From: Paraburkholderia haematera
GTDB taxonomy: Bacteria; Pseudomonadota; Gammaproteobacteria; Burkholderiales; Burkholderiaceae
Direction of reading: 5' to 3'
Assembly (NCBI RefSeq): GCF_905220975.1
Contig: NZ_CAJNBK010000009.1
Coordinates: forward strand, 1 to 64,000
DNA length: 64,000 nucleotides
The notes under the pieces are model-generated. The model worked only from the letters and a program-made list of their open reading frames with translations. It was not told the DNA's origin and did no database searches. Every line of letters starts with the position of its first letter. The first letter of the stretch is position 1. Shown in pieces: positions 51,676 through 60,166 of this stretch. Both the position numbers and the translations under genes were made by a program.

Positions 51676-52017
51676 TCAGCCGTGCAAGAGCCCCCCCGAA
51701 AAACGAACAGCAAAATGATTGCTGCGGCGGCAGCCGCCGATGTTCACCACCTTCTTCCCCACGATGGCAAGGCGAACGATGCCTGGTAATCCGATGCGAC
51801 TGTTTCCCGGGTCGGACGCCATGACTGGAAACGCGCCGCCTACCCAGTCCTGGTCATTCAGGGCCCGCTCACGGCGAGCGCAAACTGTCACAACCCGGCG
51901 AACACGCAAACGCCAATTCAACTGATCAATTGCCTGTATTCGACCGGTTACGTTCGGACACACTTCGTTGCGAATCAGAATACGTCCGCCATCTACAATC
52001 CGCGCACGGAGGAAAAC
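51676..52017. other. Region with an unassigned open frame
   Basis: In the frame of the small lipoprotein an open stretch runs from 51790 to 52017 without a plausible start codon (it includes ASANCHNPANTQTPIQLINC). The opposite strand is also open (51676-51963). I recognise neither. It could be the tail of a lost gene fused to nothing, or chance. Confidence 0.3.
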
Positions 52018-52206
52018 ATGATCAGACTTTTGTGTGTCGTTGCGCTCGCGGCCAGCCTGTCAGGCTGCATTGTCGCTCCACCGTACGGCTATGCCCCCGC
52101 GCCGGCCTATGGATACGGTTATGGCTATGCACCCGCGTACTACGCAGCGCCATCCGTCGATGTCGGCATCGGTTTCGGCGGCTACGGGCACGGCTGGCGA
52201 CGATAG
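52018..52206 (+). CDS. Small Tyr/Gly-rich lipoprotein
   Basis: The 62-residue protein has a lipoprotein signal (LCVVALAASLSGC, acylated Cys 17) and a mature part built of Pro-Ala-Tyr-Gly repeats (PAPAYGYGYGYAPAYYAAP) ending in Gly/Arg. GGAGG five bases before the ATG is an excellent ribosome binding site. Such small Tyr/Gly-rich outer-membrane lipoproteins are common in Burkholderiales; no function is known. Confidence 0.75.
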   Translation: MIRLLCVVALAASLSGCIVAPPYGYAPAPAYGYGYGYAPAYYAAPSVDVGIGFGGYGHGWRR

Positions 52207-52339
52207 CCTCGTTGCGGTACCGGCTCTGTTGACGAACGTATCGCTCGAGCCGAATACAGGCACGGCAGTCTTTTGAACGGTTCCGATCCATTGCCCTGAT
52301 GGGGCACCTATTGTTGAGAACCGAAAGCTCGGCGCCGCA

Positions 52340-53035
52340 ATGAACAGTTTCGATACAGCAGTCCAGATTTTCCTGACGCACAATGCTTTTCACTCAGCGG
52401 CAATAAATCACGCGATAAGAGTGATAACGGGCCAGATCATATTCAAAGGCCTCGTCCTCATACCCGTGTTGTGGTGGATGTGGTTCAAGCCGGATCCGCG
52501 TAGTGAATGGAGGCGTGAGACGATCATCGCGACGGTCGCGAGTGGTCTTCTATCGCTTGCGAGTGGCAGGCTTCTTGCCTATTGCTTGCCGTTCCGGCAG
52601 CGGCCGCTCTACAACCCTGAACTCCACCTGGACTTTCCCTCTGTCGGCCTGCATGACGCCGTTGTGCGCACGTGGAGCTCCTTTCCTAGCGATCATGCGA
52701 TGCTATGGATGTCGATTGCGACGGGCATCTTTGTTGTCTCACGACGCGTCGGCGTGCTCGCGCTGTTGTACACAGGTATCTTCATATGTTTGCCGCGGGT
52801 GTACCTTGGGTTGCATTATCCGACTGATGTTCTCGCGGGAGCCGCGATCGGCGTAGCCATCACGTGTATCGCGACGCGGGATTTTGTCAGAACACGTCTT
52901 GCAGGACCGATCCTGCAATGGATGAACGGTTATCCAGGGCCTGCCTATATGCTGGCGTTTCTCTTGTCTTTTGAACTGGTCACTCAGTTCGACGATCTGT
53001 TCCTGCTCTTCAGGGCGGGTTTGAAGGCGCTATAA
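52340..53035 (+). CDS. PAP2-family phosphatase (membrane)
   Basis: The 231-residue membrane protein has five to six helices and the three PAP2 motifs: LPFRQRPLYNP (K/R-x6-RP type), SFPSDHA (PSGH type, with Asp for Gly) and RVYLGLHYPTD (SR-x5-H-x3-D type). It should dephosphorylate a lipid phosphate, such as undecaprenyl pyrophosphate or phosphatidic acid, on the periplasmic face. The gene stands between the small lipoprotein and the sigma factor pair, with no clear operon link. The ribosome binding site is weak. Confidence 0.85.
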   Translation: MNSFDTAVQIFLTHNAFHSAAINHAIRVITGQIIFKGLVLIPVLWWMWFKPDPRSEWRRETIIATVASGLLSLASGRLLAYCLPFRQRPLYNPELHLDFPSVGLHDAVVRTWSSFPSDHAMLWMSIATGIFVVSRRVGVLALLYTGIFICLPRVYLGLHYPTDVLAGAAIGVAITCIATRDFVRTRLAGPILQWMNGYPGPAYMLAFLLSFELVTQFDDLFLLFRAGLKAL

Positions 53036-53317
53036 ATACACAAGGGTTCCTGCAGGCGCGATGTCCCAGTCGCTCCGACCAATCGTGTGCACTGCGACAC
53101 GCAAGATCGGTGCGGTGAAATTGATAGCCGCGCGGAGGGGATGGCGGGCTCGCCCGAAGTGACCGCGAACAGGGTCCTCGACGGAGGCGAACGATTAAGG
53201 CGGATGCACGGTCCGCGATTTTTTCGACGCCACCTGTCCGTCAGCATGCGGCCCGAGCGTCATTGTAATGACGGCCCGATGTAATTCGGCCGCCTTAACC
53301 CCATGACGGAGGCTCAT

Positions 53318-53689
53318 ATGCAATACCTATTGATGATCTATTCGGAAGAAAATGGCTGGAACAAAATGTCCGACAGCGAGCGGCAGCAAGGGGTTGCCGC
53401 CTATCAGGCGTACACCGAATCGCTGAAAAAAGCGGAGGCGCTGGCGGGCGCCAACCGGCTGCAGCACACAAGCACGGCCACCACGGTGCGGCTCGTCGAC
53501 GGCAAGCCGCAGGTGCTTGACGGACCGTTTTCCGATTCAAAGGAGCAGCTCGCCGGCTACTACCTGATCGACGTGCCCAACCTGGACGCGGCGATCGCGT
53601 GGGCGTCGCGTTGTCCCGGCGCGGCGTACGGCCTCATAGAAGTGCGCCCGGTCTGGACTGCCCCGTACGACGCGCCATCTGCTGCATGA
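53318..53689 (+). CDS. YciI-like (DGPF) protein paired with an ECF sigma factor
   Basis: The 123-residue ferredoxin-like alpha/beta protein has the YCII/DGPF signature VLDGPFSDSKEQLAGYYLID. It begins MQYLLMIYSEENGW like other members. DGPF proteins are the standard neighbours of ECF42-group sigma factors and are thought to work with them, though no mechanism was ever visible in sequence. GGAG six bases upstream supports ATG 53318 over ATG 53303. The stop overlaps the sigma gene start by four bases. Confidence 0.9.
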   Translation: MQYLLMIYSEENGWNKMSDSERQQGVAAYQAYTESLKKAEALAGANRLQHTSTATTVRLVDGKPQVLDGPFSDSKEQLAGYYLIDVPNLDAAIAWASRCPGAAYGLIEVRPVWTAPYDAPSAA

Positions 53690-54954
53690 GTCCGTCCGGC
53701 GGCGGCCGTCACCCTGACGGCGCCGCGCATTCGATTGCCGAGGCCGTCGCTCGCCGCAGTTACGGCAAGCTCGTCGCGCTGTTGGCGATGCGCACGCGCG
53801 ACGTCGCCGCGGCCGAGGACGCGCTGGCCGACGCGTTTGCGGCCGCGCTCGCGGACTGGCCGGAGCGCGGCTGCCCCGCGAATCCCGAAGCGTGGCTGAT
53901 GACGGTCGCGCGCCGCCGGGCGATCGACGGCGCACGCCATCGCCGCGTCGGCGACGAAGTGGAAAACCAGCTCACGATCCTGGCCGACGAGATCGACGAG
54001 CGTGAAGCAGGCGCGTTGCCTGACCGGCGGCTCGCGCTGCTGTTCGCGTGCACGCACCCTGCGCTCGAGGCCGCGATTCGCACGCCCCTGATGCTGCAGG
54101 TCGTGCTGGGGCTCGAAGCTCAGACGATTGCGTCCGCGTTCCTGATGTCGCCCGCCGCGATGAGCAAACGCCTCGTGCGGGCGAAGAACAAGATCCGCGA
54201 AGCGGGTATTCCATTCAGCGTGCCCGAGCGCGAGGAGTTGCCCGGCCGGCTTGCTGCGGTGCTGGAAGCGGTCTATGCGGCGTATGCGGAAGGGTGGACC
54301 GACCCGGTCGGCAGCGATACCGAGCGGCGCGATCTCGCCGGCGAGGCGCTGTTTCTTGCACACCTGCTCGTCGAGCTGCTGCCCGAGGAAGCAGAAACGC
54401 TTGGTCTGCTCGCGCTGATGCTGTATGCGCAGGCGCGGCGCGATGCGCGACGCGATGCGGCCGGCGACTACGTGCCGCTGTCGGCTCAGGATCCGGCGAC
54501 ATGGAACGCGCCGATGATCGACGCAGCCAACGCGTTGCTGCGGCGCGCAAGCGCGTTCAACGCAATCGGACGCTTTCAGCTCGAGGCCGCGCTGCAATCG
54601 GCGCATATCCACCGCTGCCGGACGCATCGCCCAAACTGGGACGAGATCGTGCAGCTTTACGATGCGCTGCTCGTGATTGCAGCGTCGCCGGTGGTTGCGG
54701 TGAACCGCGCGCTCGCTCAGGCGGAACGGGACGGCCCGCAGGCGGCGCTCGACGCGCTCGAACCGTATGCGGACGATCCGCGGCTGGCCGACTACCAGCC
54801 GTACTGGGCCGCGCGTGCTGATCTGCTCGCACGTGCCGGCGCGACGGCCGAAGCGCTCGGCGCGTACGATCTCGCGATCGGACTCGAGCGCGATCCGGCC
54901 GTGCGCCGGTTCCTGCAGCGCAAACGCATCGAGCTGTCATCGGCGAGAAGTTAG
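53686..54954 (+). CDS. ECF42-type RNA polymerase sigma factor
   Basis: The 422-residue protein has sigma region 2 (LVALLAMRTRDVAAAEDALADAF; NPEAWLMTVARRRAIDGARH), region 4 (LEAQTIASAFLMSPAAMSKRLVRAKNKIREAG) and a C-terminal extension of about 240 residues with helical TPR-like repeats. That extension is typical of ECF42 and needed for activity in characterised members. There is no anti-sigma gene nearby. Coupling to the DGPF gene (ATGA overlap) is the group's hallmark. Its target promoter cannot be named; the region 53040-53317 may carry it. Confidence 0.9.
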   Translation: MSPSGGGRHPDGAAHSIAEAVARRSYGKLVALLAMRTRDVAAAEDALADAFAAALADWPERGCPANPEAWLMTVARRRAIDGARHRRVGDEVENQLTILADEIDEREAGALPDRRLALLFACTHPALEAAIRTPLMLQVVLGLEAQTIASAFLMSPAAMSKRLVRAKNKIREAGIPFSVPEREELPGRLAAVLEAVYAAYAEGWTDPVGSDTERRDLAGEALFLAHLLVELLPEEAETLGLLALMLYAQARRDARRDAAGDYVPLSAQDPATWNAPMIDAANALLRRASAFNAIGRFQLEAALQSAHIHRCRTHRPNWDEIVQLYDALLVIAASPVVAVNRALAQAERDGPQAALDALEPYADDPRLADYQPYWAARADLLARAGATAEALGAYDLAIGLERDPAVRRFLQRKRIELSSARS

Positions 54955-55202
54955 ATTGGTGCCTTGCGTTTGCCACGCGGGGTTGCAAGCGTCGTGCTAA
55001 CGCGACTCAGACCGCGCGCCGCGCTGCGCGGTCCGGACCGCTCCGTTTCCACGGGGTCGGGTCGGCCTTGTCTTGTCGATACGTGAAGGGCGGTGAATCA
55101 TGCCGCTTATCGTCTGGTGGATGGCGATGGCCCAAAGCACACGGCAGATCGCCTAAACTACAGAACCAACGGACACTGCCATCCCCGCGACGCTACTCCG
55201 CT

Positions 55203-55472
55203 ATGGCACATATCTTCTTCGCCGCTTCGATTCAGCGACATATCGCAACGCCCGAGCGCGAGATCGATGCGCGCACGCTGAGCGAGGCACTCGAGGCCGT
55301 CTTCGCCGCGCAACCCCGACTACGCGGCTACATCCTTGACGATCAGGGCTCACTGCGGCCGCATCTCGCCGTGTTTGTCGACGGCCGGCGTCTGCGCGAC
55401 CGACAACATCTGTCCGATGCGCTCGGCGAGCAAAGCCGGGTTTACGTCGTACAGGCGCTGTCGGGCGGGTAA
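55203..55472 (+). CDS. MoaD/ThiS-like ubiquitin-fold protein
   Basis: The 89-residue beta-grasp protein begins MAHIFFAASIQRHIATPERE and ends VVQALSGG. The C-terminal Gly-Gly is what MoaD and ThiS use for thiocarboxylation or conjugation. Neither molybdopterin nor thiamine genes are near, and the next gene is a BNR-type propeller, a pairing I have seen described only as conserved. So its role may be a sulfur carrier or protein tag for an unknown pathway (inference). The start at ATG 55203 fits the fold. Confidence 0.75.
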   Translation: MAHIFFAASIQRHIATPEREIDARTLSEALEAVFAAQPRLRGYILDDQGSLRPHLAVFVDGRRLRDRQHLSDALGEQSRVYVVQALSGG

Positions 55473-55568
55473 GGGGACTATCCGTACCCGAGCTTTGCAT
55501 GGGGCTGGAGTCAGTGCTGAAACGCTAACTCTGGTCGACTGCTGTGCATGGGACCAGAGAGGCTCGAC

Positions 55569-56729
55569 ATGAGCGATCGCTTGATTGTCGCAACCCGCAA
55601 GGGACTGTTCGTTCTGAAAGGCAATGGCAAGGGCGGCTGGGAGTTCGGTGAGCTGCATTTCGCCGGCGAGCCGGTAAGCATGGCGCTGCCTGACTCCCGC
55701 GACGGATCGCTGTATGCAGCGCTCAACCTCGGCCACTTCGGCGTGAAACTGCATCGCCAGCGCGCGGGCATGGCGGATTGGGAAGAGTGCGCGGTTCCCG
55801 TCTACCCGCCGCAGACTGCCGACGAGACGTGTGCCAGTGACAGCGCAAACGCAAATGCAGACACCGGCGCTGACAATGCGGGCGCGGCCGCGCCCAGCCC
55901 GCCCCTCCCTGCGTGGACGCTTCAACAAATCTGGTCGCTCGAAACCGGTGGCCCGGAGGAGCCGGGCGTCTTGTGGGCCGGCACGATTCCCGGCGGCCTC
56001 TTCCGTTCCGGCGATAGCGGCGACACATGGGCGCTCAACCGTGCGCTGTGGGATCGCCCGGAGCGCCGCGAATGGTTCGGAGGCGGCTACGACGCGCCGG
56101 GCATCCATTCCGTGATGGTTGATCCGCGCGACAGCCGGCATGTGACAATCGGCATATCGTGCGGCGGCGTCTGGCAAACCGCCGACGGCGGCGCGACCTG
56201 GCGCGTGACTGCCGAAGGCATGGAGGCCGACTACATGCCGCCGGAGCGGCGCGGCGATGCCAACGTGCAAGACCCGCACCGGGTCGTACAATGCGCGGCA
56301 AATCCCGATGCGCTGTGGACGCAGCATCACTGCGCAATCTTCCGCTCGACCGACGGCGCGGCACACTGGCAGCGGATCGAAGCGCAGCCATCGAGCTTCG
56401 GCTTCGCGGTTGCCGTGCATCCGTATGAGCCGGACACCGCGTGGTTCGTGCCCGCCGTGAAAGACGAGTGCCGGGTCCCGGTGGACGGCCGGTTCGTCGT
56501 CACGCGTACACGCGACGGCGGCCGCACGTTCGACGTTTTCTCGAATGGCTTGCCGCCTGCGCCGGCGTATGACCTCGTGTATCGGCACGGCCTCGCTGTA
56601 GATGACTCTGGCATGCGCCTCGCGATGGGTTCGACCACCGGCTCGCTATGGACTTCCGACGACGGCGGCGAAAGCTGGCAATTGATTTCGGCGCATTTGC
56701 CGCCTGTTTATTGTGTTCGGTTTGGATGA
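55569..56729 (+). CDS. BNR/sialidase-like beta-propeller protein
   Basis: The 386-residue protein is made of propeller blades with Asp-box turns: FRSGDSGDTWAL, WQTADGGATWRV, FRSTDGAAHWQR, TRDGGRTFDVF, WTSDDGGESWQL. It begins DRLIVATRKGLFVLKGN. There is no signal peptide, so it is probably cytoplasmic, unlike true sialidases. A Ser/Ala-rich insertion lies at about 93-115. GAGAGG supports ATG 55569. It follows the ubiquitin-fold gene by 96 bases on the same strand, suggesting one operon. Enzyme or scaffold cannot be decided. Confidence 0.8.
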   Translation: MSDRLIVATRKGLFVLKGNGKGGWEFGELHFAGEPVSMALPDSRDGSLYAALNLGHFGVKLHRQRAGMADWEECAVPVYPPQTADETCASDSANANADTGADNAGAAAPSPPLPAWTLQQIWSLETGGPEEPGVLWAGTIPGGLFRSGDSGDTWALNRALWDRPERREWFGGGYDAPGIHSVMVDPRDSRHVTIGISCGGVWQTADGGATWRVTAEGMEADYMPPERRGDANVQDPHRVVQCAANPDALWTQHHCAIFRSTDGAAHWQRIEAQPSSFGFAVAVHPYEPDTAWFVPAVKDECRVPVDGRFVVTRTRDGGRTFDVFSNGLPPAPAYDLVYRHGLAVDDSGMRLAMGSTTGSLWTSDDGGESWQLISAHLPPVYCVRFG

Positions 56730-56914
56730 GGGTCTTCGCCAATCGAATGGCGGCTTACAGTGAAGGTGCCGACGAGCGGAATGAGTCCGGCGGTCCGGGC
56801 AACCTGGTGAATCCTGGTTCAAATCACCTTTATGCTCGAACGGCTCATCCGCATTTGATGGCGGCTCTGCTATATTCGTGCGAAATGTGCGCAACCCAGC
56901 GGGAACGCCCTGTC

Positions 56915-57814
56915 ATGAGCACCCAGCGGATCATGCGGATCACCAAACGGCTCGCACTCGTGGCGCTCGCGCTGTTGGGCCTCTCGTTCGGCGCGCTGAC
57001 ATGGGCCGACGACAATGCCACCGCGCTTAAGGACAAGTACGGCACGCTCGCGCCGCAGCTCAAGTCGAATGTGTTCCGTCGCCCGATCCATCTGGACTCG
57101 GAAGAAACGCAGAACACGTTAAAGGGCGATATCTACGCCGTCGTCGATTATCCGTTCGCGACCGTCAACAGCGCATTCAACGACCCGCAGCAGGGCCCCG
57201 CGAACTGGTGCGAAGTGCTGATCCTTCATCTGAACACGAAGTACTGTCATGCCACGTCAGGCAGCAACGGCGCGACCATCAGCATGAACGTCGGCAAGAA
57301 GACGGAACAGGAACTCGGTGACACGTTCCTCGTGCAGTTCAATTACCGTTCGGTGGCGACGAGTCCCGACTACTTCCAGGTCGATCTTGGCGCGGCGAAG
57401 GGACCGCTCAGCACGAAGGACTATCGCATCGTGCTCGAAGCCGTCGCTATCGGCGAAGGGCGCACCTTCCTGCACCTCACGTATTCGTATGGATTCGGCA
57501 TGGCAGGACGCATCGCGATGAAGGTCTATCTCGCGACCATAGGCAGTGCGAAAGTGGGCTTTACGAGGGCGTCGAGCGGCGATTACATCGGCGGCGTGCG
57601 CGGCCTCGTCGAGCGCAATACGATGCGCTATTACCTCGCCATCGACGCATATCTGGGTTCGCTTGCCTTTCCTGCGGACAAACGCGTCGATCAACGCTTT
57701 TCGACATGGTTCGATGCAACAGAGCAGTACCCGCGCCAATTGCATGAGCTGGATCGGCAAGAGTATCTGCAGATGAAGAAGAACGAGTACCAGCGCCAAC
57801 AAATGGCGCAATAG
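56915..57814 (+). CDS. Secreted protein of unknown function
   Basis: The 299-residue protein has a signal peptide (RLALVALALLGLSFGALTWA) and a mature domain with STKDYRIVLEAVAIGEGRTF, LTYSYGFGMAGRIAMKVYLA and a C-terminal helix rich in Gln/Lys (DRQEYLQMKKNEYQRQQMAQ). Two Cys (NWCEVLIL and KYCHATSG) may pair. I recognise no family. It lies after the propeller gene on the same strand with its own 185-base gap. ATG 56915 is chosen; ATG 56933, just before the signal core, is equally possible. Confidence 0.7.
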   Translation: MSTQRIMRITKRLALVALALLGLSFGALTWADDNATALKDKYGTLAPQLKSNVFRRPIHLDSEETQNTLKGDIYAVVDYPFATVNSAFNDPQQGPANWCEVLILHLNTKYCHATSGSNGATISMNVGKKTEQELGDTFLVQFNYRSVATSPDYFQVDLGAAKGPLSTKDYRIVLEAVAIGEGRTFLHLTYSYGFGMAGRIAMKVYLATIGSAKVGFTRASSGDYIGGVRGLVERNTMRYYLAIDAYLGSLAFPADKRVDQRFSTWFDATEQYPRQLHELDRQEYLQMKKNEYQRQQMAQ

Positions 57815-58149
57815 AAGAACTGCGGACGAGAACCGCGCTTATGCCGCGCTGCAACCCGGCACGAACTGATTAACCCGACCAGCGTGATTGACACGGCGAA
57901 CATCCGCTGCGTCTGGCGGAGCCGCCGTTTGCAATTCCATCCACGCGCGCTGCCGAATGGCAGGATATGGCCGATTGCACCCGCTGAGATGCGGCGTCAC
58001 AAAGCTGCCGCTAGCGTAAGCCGAATGTTTTCGACCGGCGGCTTAAGTCGAAGGGAGTGAACGCGTACTGTCGGTAGAGTCGAGATGTGACGCGGTGACT
58101 GTAGGCTGGGTTTGTCTGTTGCCGCCTCTTTCGTCTGGCGGTGCCCGAA
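57815..58149. other. Non-coding flank of the group II intron
   Basis: No gene is visible. The DNA left of the intron, and the matching flank on the right (59918-60166), has the composition of repeated intergenic DNA and contains no complete frame. Together they are presumably the two halves of the intron's target locus. Confidence 0.4.
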
Positions 58150-58187
58150 TAACCTCACCATGGTTCCGTTTTCACACCCCGCTCATC

Positions 58188-58220
58188 GAACCGGACATGC
58201 AGATCTCCCGCATCCGGCTC
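58188..58220 (-). ncRNA. Group II intron domain V
   Basis: On the minus strand GAGCCGGATG - CGGGAGATCTG - CATGTCCGGTTC folds into the domain V hairpin of group II ribozymes, with the conserved bulge and tetraloop region GAUC. It lies 35 bases past the maturase stop codon and is followed by domain VI. This is the catalytic core and confirms the element's identity and strand. Confidence 0.85.
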
Positions 58221-58254
58221 TCGGACAGGACATCACGCCTTCGTACACGGCAAG

Positions 58255-59522
58255 TTACAGCCAAGGACCCGTCAGGCGTACGAGACCGAAGTGCCCGCAG
58301 AGGTGCTGGAGTGGATAGCTCCCGCCCCTGCGACGCCTTACCTTATGCTTGTTCCGTAACCACCGGCGCAACCGCGCAGCGGTATAGCTGTCGAGCGCCC
58401 GGTACGCGCGTCTGAACGTCCCTACTTTGAAGTAGTTCGCCCAGCCGCGTAGCATGCGATTCAACTTGCCAACCAGCTCCGTGGTATCCAGCCACGTCAT
58501 GGAAGCGGCGGTCAGCGCATGAACCTTCTCAACCATGCGCCGGATACTCTTCTTCGATGGACGCATGCCCATACGGGCCTGGCCAGTCGTTGCTGAGTAC
58601 ATCCGCCCAAACGTGTAACCCAGGAAGTCGAACTCCCCTTCCGGAACCGCGCAGATTGGTGTCTTCTCGTCGTTGACCGTCAGCTTCAGCTTGCTCATGA
58701 TCTCGCGTAGTCGCGACAACGCTTCTTCAGCCTTGCCTCGCTTGCACAGGATCACCAGATCGTCCGCGTAGGTCACGATTCGACTGCCAAGACTTCGCTC
58801 AAGCCCGAGCTTCTTCCATGCCAACACAAACCGGCGCATATAAATATTCGCCAGCAGTGGTGAGACGGATGAGCCTTGCGGAATGCCGCGCCTGCTGTCC
58901 TTGGCCTCGGTCGTACGTGTCTTCCGGCCTCGGTGATCGGTTTCTTCAACGGAGCACTCCAACCACATCTTGATCAGATGCAGCACGCGCCGGTCAACGA
59001 TGCGTCGCGCGAGCGACAACATCAAATCGGCGTGGGGAATACTTCCGAAGTAGTCCGCGAGGTCGGCGTCGACGACATCCGTGTGCCCCCGGTGCAGTCG
59101 TTCCTCCACTTCGATCACCGCTTGCTGGGCATTTCGCCCGGGGCGGTAAGCGTACTGCTCGGGTGGAAGGTCGGCTTCGAAGATCGGCTCGAGCACCAGC
59201 ATCGCTGCTGTCATGCACACCCGATCTCGCAAGGTCGAGATGCCCAGTGGCCTCAGCTTGCCATTGGCCTTCGGGATAAACACTCTTCTGATAGGGTCCG
59301 GCCGGTAAGTCTCCTGCCTGAGCGCAAGCGCCAGTTCGCCGAGCCACTTTGACACTCCATACGCTTCGACCTCCGCGAAGTCTTGCCGATCGACACCCGG
59401 CGCGCCCTTGTTCGAGCGACACTGGGCGTACGCATGCGCCAGCACATCCTCACGAAAGATCTTGTCATACAGGGCATAGAAGCGGTACCCGGCTTCATCG
59501 GTAATACGGGCCTCTCCGTCAC
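58255..59522 (-). pseudogene. ltrA: Group II intron reverse transcriptase/maturase, disrupted
   Basis: From about 59487 down to 58255 one frame encodes the reverse transcriptase (KANGKLRPLGISTLRDR; ADYFGSIPHADLM; GIPQGSSVSPLLANIYM; active site TYADDLVILCK) plus the maturase X/C-terminal domain (LNRMLRGWANYFKVGTFRRAYRAL). The N-terminus VTERPVLPMKPG (59522-59487) is in a different frame and joins directly at YRFYALYDKIFRED. In full-length relatives about 45 residues stand between these blocks. So a deletion removed them and shifted the frame. Translation could restart at GTG 59445, giving a 396-residue truncated protein. Confidence 0.75.
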
Positions 59523-60166
59523 CCCAAGGCGCCCGGCCTGTCCCTCGCGGGCGTCCGGTTGGTCATCCCTGACCACGCCAATGGGCTTCCCGTGTTGCGT
59601 GCGCTTCCCTTGTGTGCATGCTGTCGCCACTACCCCGGCGCAGCGGCTGGGCGTCCTGCCTGCTCATTCACCCAGCCGTATCAGCCTTCCCCGTAATGGC
59701 AGTCGGGTCGGCCTGCGCATCGACCTTTTCGAGGCTTGCTCGGCGTTCACTCGCGTTACGGCCTGCACACTCGCGCTGTCACCGTAATTCGTGACACGCT
59801 ACACCGAAGGCTTCAGCCATTTCGTTACCTCCATAGCTGCTCCGGTTGCTCCCGGCTGGAGCGGTTGCCGGGTGGGGCTTACACCCACTGGGAAAGCGCC
59901 GCCTTTGCACGGCGCACGCCAACTACGGTCGCTGGCACCAACTTCCGCGCGGACATGCGAACGGTGGCTTCGCCCGAAAACGGACCGTCGCACTTCCACG
60001 GCAGCTGCCGCGTCGTCGACCAAAGCGGACCGCCCGGGCGCGAAAAGTAAGTGGCGGCCAGTGACCACGCCATACACGGCACGTCAGGGCGAAAAGCGCT
60101 GCAAGAGCACGCGCTATGCTGGTCCCGCAGTTTCAACAATTTTGGTGAACCACTAGAGATCGGCAG

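Larger units (their letters stand above)
58150..59917 (-). mobile_element. Group II intron (minus strand), boundaries approximate
   Basis: A group II retrotransposon-type intron of the LtrA kind: 5' ribozyme part, reverse transcriptase ORF, then domains V and VI. On the minus strand a GTGCGCC start at 59917 fits the GUGYG 5' rule and forms a hairpin with GGCGGCGC shortly after it; a second GTGCG at 59993 is an alternative. The 3' end lies just past domain VI, near 58150. The maturase gene carries an internal deletion, so the copy is probably not mobile unaided. Exact ends are not proven. Confidence 0.7.

Noticed and set aside
56808..56840. GGTTCAAATC, like a tRNA T-loop
   Set aside because: No acceptor, D or anticodon arms can be formed around it.
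59799..60077. 92-codon minus-strand frame often annotated as hypothetical in such places
   Set aside because: It overlaps the 5' ribozyme part of the group II intron and its flank, so it is better explained as RNA-coding DNA.
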